In this document: in pieces, positions 8,155 to 17,472 of the stretch
Numbering within the stretch: the first letter of the stretch is position 1
How the letters are laid out: every line of letters starts with the position of its first letter
Origin: CAIKZZ01 sp035524595
GTDB taxonomy: Bacteria; Pseudomonadota; Gammaproteobacteria; Steroidobacterales; Steroidobacteraceae
Length of the DNA stretch: 64,000 nucleotides
Assembly: GCA_035524595.1 (NCBI GenBank)
Contig: DATKOP010000044.1
Span: forward strand, 27,582-91,581
Reading direction: 5' to 3'
The notes under the pieces: model-generated
Database searches by the model: none
What the model was told of the DNA's origin: nothing
What the model saw: only the letters and a program-made list of their open reading frames with translations
Position numbers and translations under genes: made by a program

Positions 8155-10284
8155 TCAGCGGCGCCGGCTGCCCGCGGGGCGGCCCTCGGCCGCGCCCGCC
8201 GCGGCGCCCGCGCGCGGCGGGAAGCGGGCCGTGACGTCCGCTGCCGACAGCGGCCGTGACAGCAGGAACCCCTGGCCCTCGTGGCAGCCGCGGCGGCGCA
8301 GCCACGCCAGCTGCGCCGGGGTCTCGATGCCCTCGGCGGTGACGGTGAGGCGCAGGCTCTCGCCGAGCGACAGGATCGCGTTCGCGATCGCGGCGTCGCT
8401 CGGCGAGCGGTCGACGTTGCGCACGAACGCCTGGTCGATCTTGATCCGGTCGGGCGGGAAGCGCGTGATGTAGGCGAGCGAGGAGTAGCCGGTGCCGAAG
8501 TCGTCGAGCGCGATCCGGCAGCCCAGCCTGCGGAAGCGGTCGAGCGCGCCGCGCACCGTCGCCGAGTCCTTGACCAGCAGCGACTCTGTGAGCTCGATCT
8601 CGATCAGCGAGGCCGGGATGCCGGCGGCCTGGGCCTCCTGCTCGAGCGTCCGGGCCGGGTCGCCGTGCACCAGCTCCTTGGCCGAGACGTTGATCGCGAC
8701 CGGGATCGCCCGGCCCTGGTCCAGCCAGGCGCGGACCTGGCGGCACGCCGCACGCATCACCCACGCGCCGAGGTCGATGATCAGGCCGCTGTCCTCGGCG
8801 ATCGAGACGAAGCGCGCCGGCGGCACCTGGCCATGGTCGGTGTCGCACCAGCGCACCAGCGCCTCGAGGCCGACCACCTGGTCGTCGGCGAGGCGGAACT
8901 TCGGCTGGTACTGCAGCTGCAGCTGCTCGCTGCGCAGCGCCTTGCGCAGCTTGGCCTCGAGGTCCAGCCAGTCGCGCAGCCGGCTGCTCATCGCCGGCGC
9001 ATACACGGCGATCGCGCCGGTGGCGGCGGACTTGGCCTGGTACATCGCGGTGTCGGCGTGCTTGAGCACGGTCGCGACGTCCGGGCCGTCCTCGGGATAG
9101 ACCGCGATGCCGATGCTCGGCGTCGAGTGGAACTCGAGGCCGCGGTACGCGATCGGCTCCTTGAGCGTCGCGTAGCAGGCGTTGGCGATCTCGAGCGCGG
9201 GCGCGGCGGCCGCGGCGTGGCGCAGCAGCACCACGAACTCGTCGCCGCCGAAGCGCGCCAGCGACAGGTGCTCGTGCTGCCGCTCGAAGCGCGCGATCGT
9301 CGCGGCGAGCTTGGTGGCCACCGTCTGCAGCACCGCATCGCCGACCGGGTGGCCGAAGGTGTCGTTGATGCGCTTGAAGCCGTTGAGGTCGAGGTAGACG
9401 ACCGCCACCGACTCGCCGGCCGCGGCCGCCTCGGCGACCAGGCGGTCGGCGGTCTCGAGGCAGCGCTGGCGGTTGGGCAGCGACGTCAGCGGGTCGAAGT
9501 AGGCGAGCCGCTCGATGCGCTCGGCGGCGGCGGCGCGCTCGCTGGTGTCGCGACGCACGACCACGACGTCGCCGCCCTCGCGGCGGCTGAAGCGCAGCTC
9601 GTAGGAGCGCTCCTTGCCGGCGGCGCGCGCCTCGCGGTAGTCGAGCTTGCGGGCGACGCCATCCGCGGCCGTGGCCCGGATCGCGTCCAGCGCCCGCTCG
9701 AGCTGCTGCGGCGGCGCCATGCCGAGCCTGAGGTTGTGCGAGCTCGTGCTCGCGACGCCGGACGGGTCGCCGTCGAAGATGCGCGGGCTCCAGCGGATCT
9801 CGCCGTCCACGGTCACGACCCAGAGGCGGTCCGGCAGCGCCTCGACCAGGGTGCGGACCTGGGCCTCGCGCTCGGCGAGCGCACGGATCTGGGCGGCGTT
9901 TCGCAGGATGTACTCGAGCCGGTACGGCAGCAGCGTCCAGTTGACGGGCTTCTGGACGAAGTCCGTGGCGCCGGCGTCGAAGGCGCGCGCCACCGCCTTC
10001 GAGTCGTCGTGGCCGGTGACGATCACGATCGGCAGGGTCGCGAAGCGCGGCTCGGCGCGCAGCCGCCGGCAGACCGAGTAGCCGTCGAGGCCGGGCATGT
10101 CGACGTCGAGCAGCACCAGCGCGGTATCGTCCTGCGCGAGCGCCGCCTCGAGCGCCGCCAGGCCGTTGTCGGTCGCGATCGGCACGAGCCCCGCGGCGGT
10201 GGCGGACTCGGCGAGCAGCAGCCGGCCGAGATCCTCGTCGTCGGCGATCACCGCGACCGGACCCTTGTCGGCGCGCGTGCTCAC
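8155..10284 (-). CDS. Response regulator with PAS-like, GGDEF and EAL domains
   Basis: A 709-residue cyclic-di-GMP enzyme controlled by phosphorylation. Order of domains: receiver (residues about 8-125, phospho-acceptor D60 in LLDVDMPGLDG), a PAS-like linker (about 145-270), GGDEF (RFGGDEF with D348) and EAL (GLEALVRW with E474, NVSAKEL, DDFGTGYSSL). Both catalytic signatures look intact, so it may make or degrade c-di-GMP. No RxxD inhibitory site is visible before GGDEF. The GTG at 10284 overlaps the stop codon of the upstream hybrid kinase (GTGA), so the kinase and this regulator are made together and very likely form one phosphorelay. Extra residues upstream of this GTG lie inside the kinase gene and are not credible. 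Confidence 0.92.
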   Translation of the reverse strand: MSTRADKGPVAVIADDEDLGRLLLAESATAAGLVPIATDNGLAALEAALAQDDTALVLLDVDMPGLDGYSVCRRLRAEPRFATLPIVIVTGHDDSKAVARAFDAGATDFVQKPVNWTLLPYRLEYILRNAAQIRALAEREAQVRTLVEALPDRLWVVTVDGEIRWSPRIFDGDPSGVASTSSHNLRLGMAPPQQLERALDAIRATAADGVARKLDYREARAAGKERSYELRFSRREGGDVVVVRRDTSERAAAAERIERLAYFDPLTSLPNRQRCLETADRLVAEAAAAGESVAVVYLDLNGFKRINDTFGHPVGDAVLQTVATKLAATIARFERQHEHLSLARFGGDEFVVLLRHAAAAAPALEIANACYATLKEPIAYRGLEFHSTPSIGIAVYPEDGPDVATVLKHADTAMYQAKSAATGAIAVYAPAMSSRLRDWLDLEAKLRKALRSEQLQLQYQPKFRLADDQVVGLEALVRWCDTDHGQVPPARFVSIAEDSGLIIDLGAWVMRAACRQVRAWLDQGRAIPVAINVSAKELVHGDPARTLEQEAQAAGIPASLIEIELTESLLVKDSATVRGALDRFRRLGCRIALDDFGTGYSSLAYITRFPPDRIKIDQAFVRNVDRSPSDAAIANAILSLGESLRLTVTAEGIETPAQLAWLRRRGCHEGQGFLLSRPLSAADVTARFPPRAGAAAGAAEGRPAGSRRR

Positions 10285-13200
10285 GCGCTCGCCCGCAGCG
10301 TGAGGCGGCCGAGCTCCTCGAGCAGCGCCGGGAAGGCGGCGTCGAGCCGGGCGTAGAGGCCCTGGCAGGCGGCCGGGTCGCCCTCGCCGCACCGCTGCTC
10401 GAGCTCGCGCAGCGCCGCGGCGAAGCCGCTGGCGCCGACGTTGCCCGCGCTCGCCCTGAGCTTGTGGCAGCAGGCGCGCGCCGCGCCGTAGTCGCCGGCC
10501 GCGAGCGCGGCGCGCAGCTCATCGAGCGCCTGCGTGCCGGAGGTCCGAAACAGCGCCACCAGCCGGCTGTAGAGGTCGAGCGGGCCGCGCACCGAGAGGT
10601 TGCGCAGACCGGCGACGATGCTCGCGTCGACGCCGGCGAGGGCGGCGCCGGGCGCCGCCGCGGCGGCGCGCCGCGGCACCCAGCGCTCGAGCATCGCGGC
10701 GCACTCCGCGAGCGTGTACGGCTTGCCGAGCAGGTCGTTCATGCCCGCCGCCTGGCAGCGCGTGCGGTACGCCGCCGAGTCGTGCGCGGTCAGCGCCACC
10801 ACCGGCACGGCCTGGTTGGGCCCTGGCCGCTGGCGCAGCAGCGCCGCGGTCGCGAAGCCGTCCAGCACCGGCATGCTGATGTCGAGGAGCACCAGGTCGA
10901 AGCGCTGCGCGGCGCACTGCGCGAGCGCCGCGGCCCCGTCGGCGACCGCGACCGAGGTGCAGCCGAGCTCGGCCAGGTAGCCCTCGGCCACGGCGGAGTT
11001 GACGGGCTCGTCGTCGACGACCAGCACGTGGCCGCCGACCGCGGCGACGGGCGTGGCCGCCGCCGGGAACGGCGCTGCGGCCGGGGTGCCGGCGGCGGCG
11101 TCGGCCGCGGCGATGGCACGCTCGAGGTCGGCGCGCTGCACCGGCCGGCCGACGACCGGCGCGGCACCGACCAGCGACAGGAGCCCCGCGCCCTCGGCCT
11201 CGGCCTCCGAGGCGACCACGATCAGCGGCCGGCGCCGGCCCTCGGGCACCGAGAGCTGCGCGCGCAGGTAGTCGAGGTGGGTGCTGGCATCGAGGATCAG
11301 CAGCGCACCGTCGTCGGCCGCGGCGCCCGCCTCGGTCGCGCCGCCGTCGACGACGCGCAGGCCGAGCGCGCGCGCGTGCCGCGAGAGCGCCTCGGCGAGT
11401 GCCGGCCGCCGCGTGACGATGCGCACCGGCCGCGCCGGCACCGGCGCCCGCTGCGCGGCGGCGGCGTCGCAGCGCAGGCGCAGCGTCGCGCGGAAGGTGG
11501 AGCCGGCGCCCTGGCGGCTCTCGACCTCGATCCCGCCGCCCATCAGCTGCGTGAGCTCGCGGCAGATCGCGAGCCCGAGCCCGGTGCCGCCGAAACGGCG
11601 GCTGGTCGACTCGTCGGCCTGCGTGAACGGCTCGAAGATCTTCTCGATCGCCTGCGGCGCCATGCCGATGCCGGTGTCGCTGACCGCGAACTCGACGTCG
11701 GCGGCGCCGGGCCCGGCCGGCCGCACGTTGGCCTCGACGACGATGTGGCCGCGGTCGGTGAACTTGACCGCGTTGCCGACGAGGTTCAGGAGGATCTGGC
11801 GGATGCGCAGCGGGTCGCCGACCAGCGTGTACGGGGCGGGTTGCGGCGGCACCACCGTCAGGTCGAGCCCCTTGCCGAGCGCGGCGCCGGCAAAAAGCGC
11901 GACCGATTCCTCGAGGATCGCCACCAGGTCGAGCGGCACCGCCTCGAGCTCGATCTTGCCGGCCTGGGCCTTCGACAGGTCGAGCAGGTCGTTGACGATC
12001 TGCAGCAGCAGCTCGGCCGAGGAGCGGATCGTCTGTGTCAGTCGCGCCTGCGCCGCCGACAGCCCGGTACGGTCGAGGAGCTCGGTCATGCCGACCACGC
12101 CGTTCATCGGCGTGCGCAGCTCGTGGGTCATGCGCGCGAGGAACGCGCTCTTCTCCTGTGCCGCAGCCTCGAGCAGCCGGTTGCTCTCGCGAAGGTCCTT
12201 GGTGCGCGAGGCGACCTCGTCCTCGAGCCGCTCGCGGGCCGCGACCGCCTGCGCGAGGCTGCGCTTCTGCCGCCACGCGGCCAGCACGGCGAGCGCGAGC
12301 GCCGCGGCGATGTAGGCGGCGAACGCAGCCGGCGAGCGCCACGGCGCCGGCGCCTTGTGGATCGTGAGCCGCAGCGGCGCCGCGCTCCACACCGAGTCGG
12401 CGCTCGCGGCGCGCACCTCCAGCAGGTGGTCGCCGGCATCGAGGTTGGTCAGCGTCACGTGATGCTGCCCGCCGAGGTCGATCCACCGGTCGCTCAGGTC
12501 CACCATCCGGTAGGCGAGGCGGTTGCGCTTCGGCGAGGTGAAGTCGAGCGCGCCGAAGCCGAGCGAGACGATCGTCGCGTGCGAGCCGACGTCGATGCGC
12601 TCGAGCAGCCAGTAGGGCGTCGGGCTCGGCAGCGGCACGCCGACGACGTCGACCTGCAGCAGCGCGACCCGCGGCGGCCGGTCGTGCTCGTCGAGCCTCA
12701 GCGGGTCGAAGATGTTGAAGCCGCCGGGGCCGCCGAAGCAGAGCCGCCCGTCCGGCAGGCGCCGGTAGGCGCCGAAGTTGAACTCCTCGCCCTGCAGCCC
12801 CTGCTCGACGTGGAAGGTGCGCACCGCGCGCGTGCGCGGGTCGTAGCGCATCAGGCCCGAGTTGCCGCTCAGCCACAGGCGCCCGCCGGCGTCGACCAGC
12901 ACCGCGTAGATCGTGTCGCTCGTGAGTCCGTTGGCGCGCGACACGCTCTGGAAGTGCACCGCCTCCGGCGCGCTCGAGCTGCCGATCACGAGCTCGAGGC
13001 CGCCGCCGTCGGTGCCGAGCCAGACGCGGCCGTCGCCGTCGACGGTGATGCCGTAGACGGTGTTCGCCGAGAGGCTGCCTGGGTCGGCGGGGTCGTGGCG
13101 GTAGACCTTGATGACGGAGCCGTCCGGCCGCGCGAGGTTGAGGCCGCCGCCGTCGGTGCCCATCCAGATGTTGCCGTGCAGGTCCTCGGCGAGCGCGGTC

Positions 13201-14750
13201 ACGTTGCCCGCGCTGACGGCGCCGGGCGCCGAGCCGCCGTAGGGCAGCTGCTGCACGCGGCCGGTGAGCGGGTTCAGCACGTTGGCGCCGCCGCCGTGCG
13301 TGCCGATCCAGATGCGCCCGTCGCGGCCGGCGTGGATCGCCATGATGCCGGGCGCACTCAGGCCGCGGGCGTCGCCCGGCTGCGAGACGAACGTGTCGAG
13401 CCCGCCGTCGGGCCGCAGGCGCCTGAGTCCGCTCGCCATCGTGCCGATCCAGAGCGCGCCCTGGCGGTCGGTCTCGAGCGACATGACGCGGGCGTCGCCG
13501 ATGGCGTTCGGCCGCCCGAGCAGCGTGTCGATGCCGGTCCGCTCGCCGCTCTCCGGGTCGAAGCGGACCAGTCCGCCGCCGAGCGAGGCCACCCAGACCG
13601 TGCGGTCGGCGGCGGCGGCGAAGGCGGTGACCAGCTTGCCCGCGAGCCAGTCCGGCCGGCGGCCGCCGAGCTCCCAGCTGTGCGGATTCCAGCGGCTGAC
13701 GCCGCCGGAGCGGGTGCCGATCCACACGAGGCCGGTCGGGTCCTCGTACAGGGACATCACGAACGAGTCGCGCAGCGAGCCGGCGTCGCGCTCGTCGTGC
13801 CGGTAGTGCAGGAATTCGCCGCTCAGCCGGTTCAGCAGGTCGAGGCCGTTCGCGGTCCCGACCCAGAGGTTGCCGCTGCGATCCTCGAGCAGCGCCTGGA
13901 CGTCGTCGTGGCCGATGCTGCCGGCGCGGCGCGGGTCGTGCCGGTAGCGCGCGAGCACGCGCCCGGACGGGTCGATGCGGTTCAGCCCGCCGGCGAAGGT
14001 CGCGACCCAGAGGCTGCCGTCGCGGTCCTCGCGCAGCTGCGTGATCTGGTCGCTGCCGAGCGAGCGGCGATCGCTGGCCGAGTGCCGGTAGTGCGCGAAC
14101 GAGCGGCCGTCCGGCAGCAGCCGGTCGAGACCGCCCTCGGTCCCGACCCACAGCGTCCCGGAGCGGTCGAGCAGCAGCGTCTTGACCCGGTCGTCGATCA
14201 GCGAGTCCGCGCGCGCCGCGTCGTGGCGCAGGTGCTCGACGCGGCCGGTCGCGCGGTCGAGCACGTCGACGCCGGCATCGCGGCTGCCGATCCAGAGACG
14301 GCCGCGGCCGTCGAGCAAGAGCGCGCGCACCGCATCGCTCGCGAGCGAGTCCGCGCGCGCCGGGTCGTGGCGGAACACCGTGAAGCTGTCGCTGCCGCGG
14401 TTCCAGCGCGCGAGCCCGCCGTCGACCACGGCGATCCACAGGTCGTGCTGCGGGTCCTCGACGATGGCCTGGATGAAGTTGCCGGGCAGGCCGTCGTGCG
14501 CGGCGGGCGAGTAGCCGTAGCGAAACAGCTCGTGCCCCGTGTAGCGGACGAGACCGTCCTCGGTGCCGAGCCAGACGAAGCCCTGCGAGTCCTGCAGCGT
14601 CGCGTAGACGGTGCCCTGCGGCAGCCCGTCGGCGGTCGTCAGGTGCTCGAGCGCGAACGGCCGCGAGTCGGCGCCGAGCGCGGCGCCCGGCGCGCCGAGC
14701 GCGCAGATGAGCCCGGCCAGCAGATGAAGACGCCAACGGGTCGGGCCCAT
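10281..14750 (-). CDS. Hybrid sensor histidine kinase with beta-propeller sensor, receiver and HPt
   Basis: A 1489-residue inner-membrane sensor. After a signal peptide (cleavage near ALGAD) comes a large periplasmic region of two-component propeller repeats (many copies of the type DRSGNLWVGTANGL) forming one or two beta-propellers to about residue 690, then a Y_Y_Y-type immunoglobulin-like domain (DHLLEVRAASAD), one transmembrane helix (about 795-815), HisKA (H876 in MTHELRTPMNG), HATPase (NLVGNAVKFTDRG, DTGIGM, GTGLGLAI), a receiver (D1290 in LLDISMPVLDG) and a C-terminal HPt domain (H1429 in CHKLRASAGN). Such propeller sensors often read carbohydrates or other polymers, but the ligand here is unknown. 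The HPt histidine would pass phosphate to the coupled REC-GGDEF-EAL protein. Confidence 0.94.
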   Translation of the reverse strand: MGPTRWRLHLLAGLICALGAPGAALGADSRPFALEHLTTADGLPQGTVYATLQDSQGFVWLGTEDGLVRYTGHELFRYGYSPAAHDGLPGNFIQAIVEDPQHDLWIAVVDGGLARWNRGSDSFTVFRHDPARADSLASDAVRALLLDGRGRLWIGSRDAGVDVLDRATGRVEHLRHDAARADSLIDDRVKTLLLDRSGTLWVGTEGGLDRLLPDGRSFAHYRHSASDRRSLGSDQITQLREDRDGSLWVATFAGGLNRIDPSGRVLARYRHDPRRAGSIGHDDVQALLEDRSGNLWVGTANGLDLLNRLSGEFLHYRHDERDAGSLRDSFVMSLYEDPTGLVWIGTRSGGVSRWNPHSWELGGRRPDWLAGKLVTAFAAAADRTVWVASLGGGLVRFDPESGERTGIDTLLGRPNAIGDARVMSLETDRQGALWIGTMASGLRRLRPDGGLDTFVSQPGDARGLSAPGIMAIHAGRDGRIWIGTHGGGANVLNPLTGRVQQLPYGGSAPGAVSAGNVTALAEDLHGNIWMGTDGGGLNLARPDGSVIKVYRHDPADPGSLSANTVYGITVDGDGRVWLGTDGGGLELVIGSSSAPEAVHFQSVSRANGLTSDTIYAVLVDAGGRLWLSGNSGLMRYDPRTRAVRTFHVEQGLQGEEFNFGAYRRLPDGRLCFGGPGGFNIFDPLRLDEHDRPPRVALLQVDVVGVPLPSPTPYWLLERIDVGSHATIVSLGFGALDFTSPKRNRLAYRMVDLSDRWIDLGGQHHVTLTNLDAGDHLLEVRAASADSVWSAAPLRLTIHKAPAPWRSPAAFAAYIAAALALAVLAAWRQKRSLAQAVAARERLEDEVASRTKDLRESNRLLEAAAQEKSAFLARMTHELRTPMNGVVGMTELLDRTGLSAAQARLTQTIRSSAELLLQIVNDLLDLSKAQAGKIELEAVPLDLVAILEESVALFAGAALGKGLDLTVVPPQPAPYTLVGDPLRIRQILLNLVGNAVKFTDRGHIVVEANVRPAGPGAADVEFAVSDTGIGMAPQAIEKIFEPFTQADESTSRRFGGTGLGLAICRELTQLMGGGIEVESRQGAGSTFRATLRLRCDAAAAQRAPVPARPVRIVTRRPALAEALSRHARALGLRVVDGGATEAGAAADDGALLILDASTHLDYLRAQLSVPEGRRRPLIVVASEAEAEGAGLLSLVGAAPVVGRPVQRADLERAIAAADAAAGTPAAAPFPAAATPVAAVGGHVLVVDDEPVNSAVAEGYLAELGCTSVAVADGAAALAQCAAQRFDLVLLDISMPVLDGFATAALLRQRPGPNQAVPVVALTAHDSAAYRTRCQAAGMNDLLGKPYTLAECAAMLERWVPRRAAAAAPGAALAGVDASIVAGLRNLSVRGPLDLYSRLVALFRTSGTQALDELRAALAAGDYGAARACCHKLRASAGNVGASGFAAALRELEQRCGEGDPAACQGLYARLDAAFPALLEELGRLTLRASA

Positions 14751-14880
14751 CGTGTGACTCGGTTAGCCGCCTTTCTGGCCGCGCGCGCAGCGCCCCGGGG
14801 AGTGGCTACCGGCCGGCACCGCAGGCATTAAGGTTAATGACCCCCCGGCGGGCCACCGGCAACCCAGTTCTCAGTTCTCG

Positions 14881-15360
14881 CTACTGAGCTGCAATCCACG
14901 CCGCGATCGACGCCAGCGCTTCAGCCGCGGGCTGCACGACGGCGGCGTTCAGCCAGGGGACGGACTTGCTCCACGCGAAATCCTTGCTCCAGGGGTGGCG
15001 CTTGGTCCAGCGGTAGCCCGACGACCAGGTGTAGCCGGCCGACCAGTCGTGGCCCGGCGACGCGGCCTGGCCCTCGTTCCACGTATAGCCCGCATTCCAC
15101 GGGTAGCCGGCAGACCGGCTCAGGCCATCGCCGGCGAGCGGCGCGCCCGACCCTGAGCCTGCGACGCTCATCACGTAATGATTGCCGGCCGCATCGCGGT
15201 TCGCCGGCCCGCCCTCGCGGGCGGCGGTTGCGGCGCGGTTCGTGCCGGCGGTCGCTGCCTGTCCGCCGACCGACGTCGGCTCCGCCAGCAGCGCCGCGAG
15301 CACGCCGAGCAGCGCGCAGGCGGCGCCGGCGGTCAGCGAGACTCGAGTTCCAACACCCAT
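14881..15360 (-). CDS. Small secreted protein with tryptophan hexapeptide repeats
   Basis: A 159-residue protein I cannot assign to a named family. Residues 1-27 form a signal peptide (hydrophobic AGAACALLGVLAALLA). Residues 28-82 are Ala/Gly/Ser-rich and probably disordered. Residues 86-138 carry tryptophans at 88, 94, 106, 112, 118, 124, 130 and 136, a strict six-residue register with only position 100 missing. Units look like GYxWxx (GYPWNA, GYTWNE, GYTWSS, GYRWTK, HPWSKD, FAWSKS). Similar tryptophan-periodic tails occur at the C-termini of some bacterial S8 proteases, where they resemble surface or stacking repeats. Here the repeat is a stand-alone protein beside c-di-GMP signalling genes. 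The repeats in DNA are diverged, so this is not recent slippage. Confidence 0.72.
   Translation of the reverse strand: MGVGTRVSLTAGAACALLGVLAALLAEPTSVGGQAATAGTNRAATAAREGGPANRDAAGNHYVMSVAGSGSGAPLAGDGLSRSAGYPWNAGYTWNEGQAASPGHDWSAGYTWSSGYRWTKRHPWSKDFAWSKSVPWLNAAVVQPAAEALASIAAWIAAQ
14947..15105 (-). repeat. 18-bp-period coding repeat (W hexapeptides)
   Basis: This segment encodes residues 86-138 of the small secreted protein. TGG codons fall at 18-bp intervals, with one interval of 36 bp where the ninth register position is alanine. The nucleotide units differ from each other, so the periodicity is under protein-level selection. Confidence 0.8.
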
Positions 15361-15523
15361 CGTGACGATCCCGGCACAGGGGAGCCCGCGGCTCCGTGTC
15401 GGTAATTAGAGACCGGCAGGGGCTGCGCGGTCCGGGACCACCCGCCGGCCGGGACGGCGCCGAGCGTGACCGCGAGCACATAACGACCGGTCAAATGGCG
15501 CCGCCCGGCGGCGCCGCAGGCGG

Positions 15524-17146
15524 CTACGACGGCTTCGCGGCCGCGGCGGCCTGCGGCGACGGCCGCGCCTCCCGGTAGTAGTCGCCGAGGCCCTCGCGGC
15601 AGCCGAGCTCCAGGAGCGCCTGGTGCTGCTCGGCGTCGTCGATGCCGGTCGCGATCGGGGTCAGGCCGAGCGCGGCGGCGACCGCGAGACCGGCGCGGCA
15701 GACGCGCTTCGCGACCGGGTCGCGGCGCAGCGCGCTCGCCCACGAGCGGTCGAGCTGCAGGCCGGTGAGCGGGGCGCGCGCCAGCCGGTCGAGCGAGACG
15801 AGGCTGCGGCCGACTTCGTCGACCGCGAGGCGCAGCCCGCGCTGCGCGAGCGCGCGCGGGGTCGCGGCGTCCAGCGCGACGAAGGTGCGCTCCGAGATCC
15901 GCAGCTCGAGGCGCGCCGGCGCAAGGCCCGTCTCGCCGAGGAACCGCTCGATGTCGGCGATGAAGTCCTGGTGCAGCAGGTGGTGGCGCAGCGGCCCGAA
16001 AGAGACGCAGTTGCCGTCGCCCAGGCCGCCCGTGCCCGCCGCGAGGTCGTCGCGCAGGCACGCGAGCGCCGCGCGCGACAAGGACAGCGCGAGCCCGGTG
16101 GTCTCGGCGACGCCGACGAACTCCGCCGGCCGCACCTCGCCGCGCAGCGGATGCAGCCACTGCAGGTAGCCGGCGCGGGCGACGCAGCGTCCGGTCGCGA
16201 GCTCGTGGCGGCCGGCGTACCTGAGCCGGATCGCGCGCCCGGCAATCGCGTCGCGCAGCTCGCGGGCGATGTCGAGCCGCGCCAGCGAGCGCAGCTCGAT
16301 CGTGTCGGTGAAGAAGCGCACGTCGGGGGCGCCGGAGCGGCGCGCCTCGGCGGCCGCGGCGCGCGCATGGTCGAGCAGCATGTCCGGCGCCGCGGCATCC
16401 TGGCCGAGCATTGCGACGCCGGCGTAGGGCGAGAGGTGGAAGGACGCGTCCCCGACCTCGAGCGGCGTGCGCAGGCTGCGGCAGGCGCGCGCCACCAGCT
16501 CCTCGACGGCGTCGCGGTCGGCGCTCTCGAGCAGCAGCGCGACCACGCTGTCGCTGAGCCGGCCGAGGAACCAGGGCGGCTCCTCGCCCGGCGCCACGGC
16601 CGGGCTGGCCGCGAGCCTGTCGAGCGCCGCCCGCACCACCTGCTCGGCGACCCGTCCATCGATGACGCGCCCGATCTCGGCCACGCCCTCGAGCAGGATG
16701 ACCGCGACGGCGGTCGGCCGCTCGCGCAGCGCCGCGGCCGACAGCGACTCGCGCAGGCGGCGCGCGAAGCCGCGGCGGTCGAGCTGGCGCGGCAGCGGCG
16801 CGTCGCGGCGCACCTCGGCGGCCGGGGCGGCGCGCGATCCGGCCGGCCGGACCGAGCAGATCGCGCGATCCGGACCCTGCGGCGTGACGCGCAGCTGGTA
16901 GACCGCGTCGGCGAGCTCGACCTCGGCATCCGCCGGTGCGCGCTCCGTGATCACCCGCTTGACGAGGCGCCGGATCGCCGCGGCCACCGGCGCCGGCAGG
17001 AGCGCCTCGACGCGCCGGCCGACCGCGTCGGGCGGCGGCTGCAGCGCCGCGAGGCCCCGGCCGCCGCCGTGCCCGAGCAGCACGCCGTTGCGCCTGACCA
17101 GGAGGACAAGCTCGGGCAGCTGGTCGATCAGTTCGTCGTCGGCCAT
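15524..17146 (-). CDS. Degenerate GGDEF-EAL protein, probably catalytically dead
   Basis: A 540-residue cytosolic protein with an N-terminal PAS-like segment (about 1-110), a GGDEF-fold segment (about 130-290) and an EAL-fold segment (about 305-525). The GGDEF motif is replaced by GRLSDSVVALLL. The EAL signature is replaced by ARAGYLQWLHP, losing the metal-binding Glu and the Arg. The DDFGTG loop is VDEVGRS, and the NxS asparagine region reads CVSFGP. The surrounding fold landmarks (RPAEFVGVAETTGL) remain. Known relatives that lose catalysis act as c-di-GMP or protein-binding regulators. That role here is inference. The ATG at 17146 is chosen because it begins the compact domain. The region before it is low-complexity. 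Confidence 0.82.
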   Translation of the reverse strand: MADDELIDQLPELVLLVRRNGVLLGHGGGRGLAALQPPPDAVGRRVEALLPAPVAAAIRRLVKRVITERAPADAEVELADAVYQLRVTPQGPDRAICSVRPAGSRAAPAAEVRRDAPLPRQLDRRGFARRLRESLSAAALRERPTAVAVILLEGVAEIGRVIDGRVAEQVVRAALDRLAASPAVAPGEEPPWFLGRLSDSVVALLLESADRDAVEELVARACRSLRTPLEVGDASFHLSPYAGVAMLGQDAAAPDMLLDHARAAAAEARRSGAPDVRFFTDTIELRSLARLDIARELRDAIAGRAIRLRYAGRHELATGRCVARAGYLQWLHPLRGEVRPAEFVGVAETTGLALSLSRAALACLRDDLAAGTGGLGDGNCVSFGPLRHHLLHQDFIADIERFLGETGLAPARLELRISERTFVALDAATPRALAQRGLRLAVDEVGRSLVSLDRLARAPLTGLQLDRSWASALRRDPVAKRVCRAGLAVAAALGLTPIATGIDDAEQHQALLELGCREGLGDYYREARPSPQAAAAAKPS

Positions 17147-17472
17147 GGACGGTTCCGGGCGGGTTGCGGCTCGCAGGCGGCACGGTGGACGCGACGCCGG
17201 CCGCGCCGCGCCGTGGTGCACGCCACCGCCTACCATACGATCGACGCCGCCCGGGAAGCGGCCGGGCAGCGCGTTCTGCGAGCGTCGTCACAGTAGGGCG
17301 GCGCGGCGCGACCGGCGCGCGCGGCCGGGCGGTGGCGGGCGCGGCCCGCGTCCGCGCCCGCGGAGCAGGGCCGCGAGGCTCGGTCACGCACGGCGCACCA
17401 GCGGTGCGAGCGCCGCCGCCGCGGCCGCGGCGCCAGAAGAGCGGCCGCAAACGGCCTGATATCATCCGCATC
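17147..17472 (+). other. Divergent intergenic region, no gene seen
   Basis: The 326 bp between the divergently transcribed degenerate GGDEF-EAL gene and fadH are very GC-rich and low-complexity. On the minus strand TATGGT (17236-17231) could be a -10 for the left gene. At the right end TATCAT precedes fadH. I see no operator, hairpin with a T-run or small gene. Confidence 0.5.
17460..17465 (+). promoter_or_regulatory. Candidate -10 element for leaderless fadH
   Basis: TATCAT is followed by 7 nt and then the GTG start of fadH. No Shine-Dalgarno sequence fits in the space. It follows the same spacing rule as tatD, mnmA, the PepSY gene and the DAHP synthase gene. Confidence 0.45.

Noticed and set aside
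10464..14831. Very long open frame on the plus strand opposite the hybrid kinase (and a similar one opposite hrpA at 41315-44506)
   Set aside because: The translation is Arg/Ala/Glu/Gly-rich low complexity without domains, as expected for the antisense of a GC-rich gene. The opposite strand encodes complete conserved domains.
17147..17472. Short open frames in the fadH upstream region
   Set aside because: They consist of Arg/Gly/Ala low-complexity sequence, lack ribosome sites and match no protein pattern.
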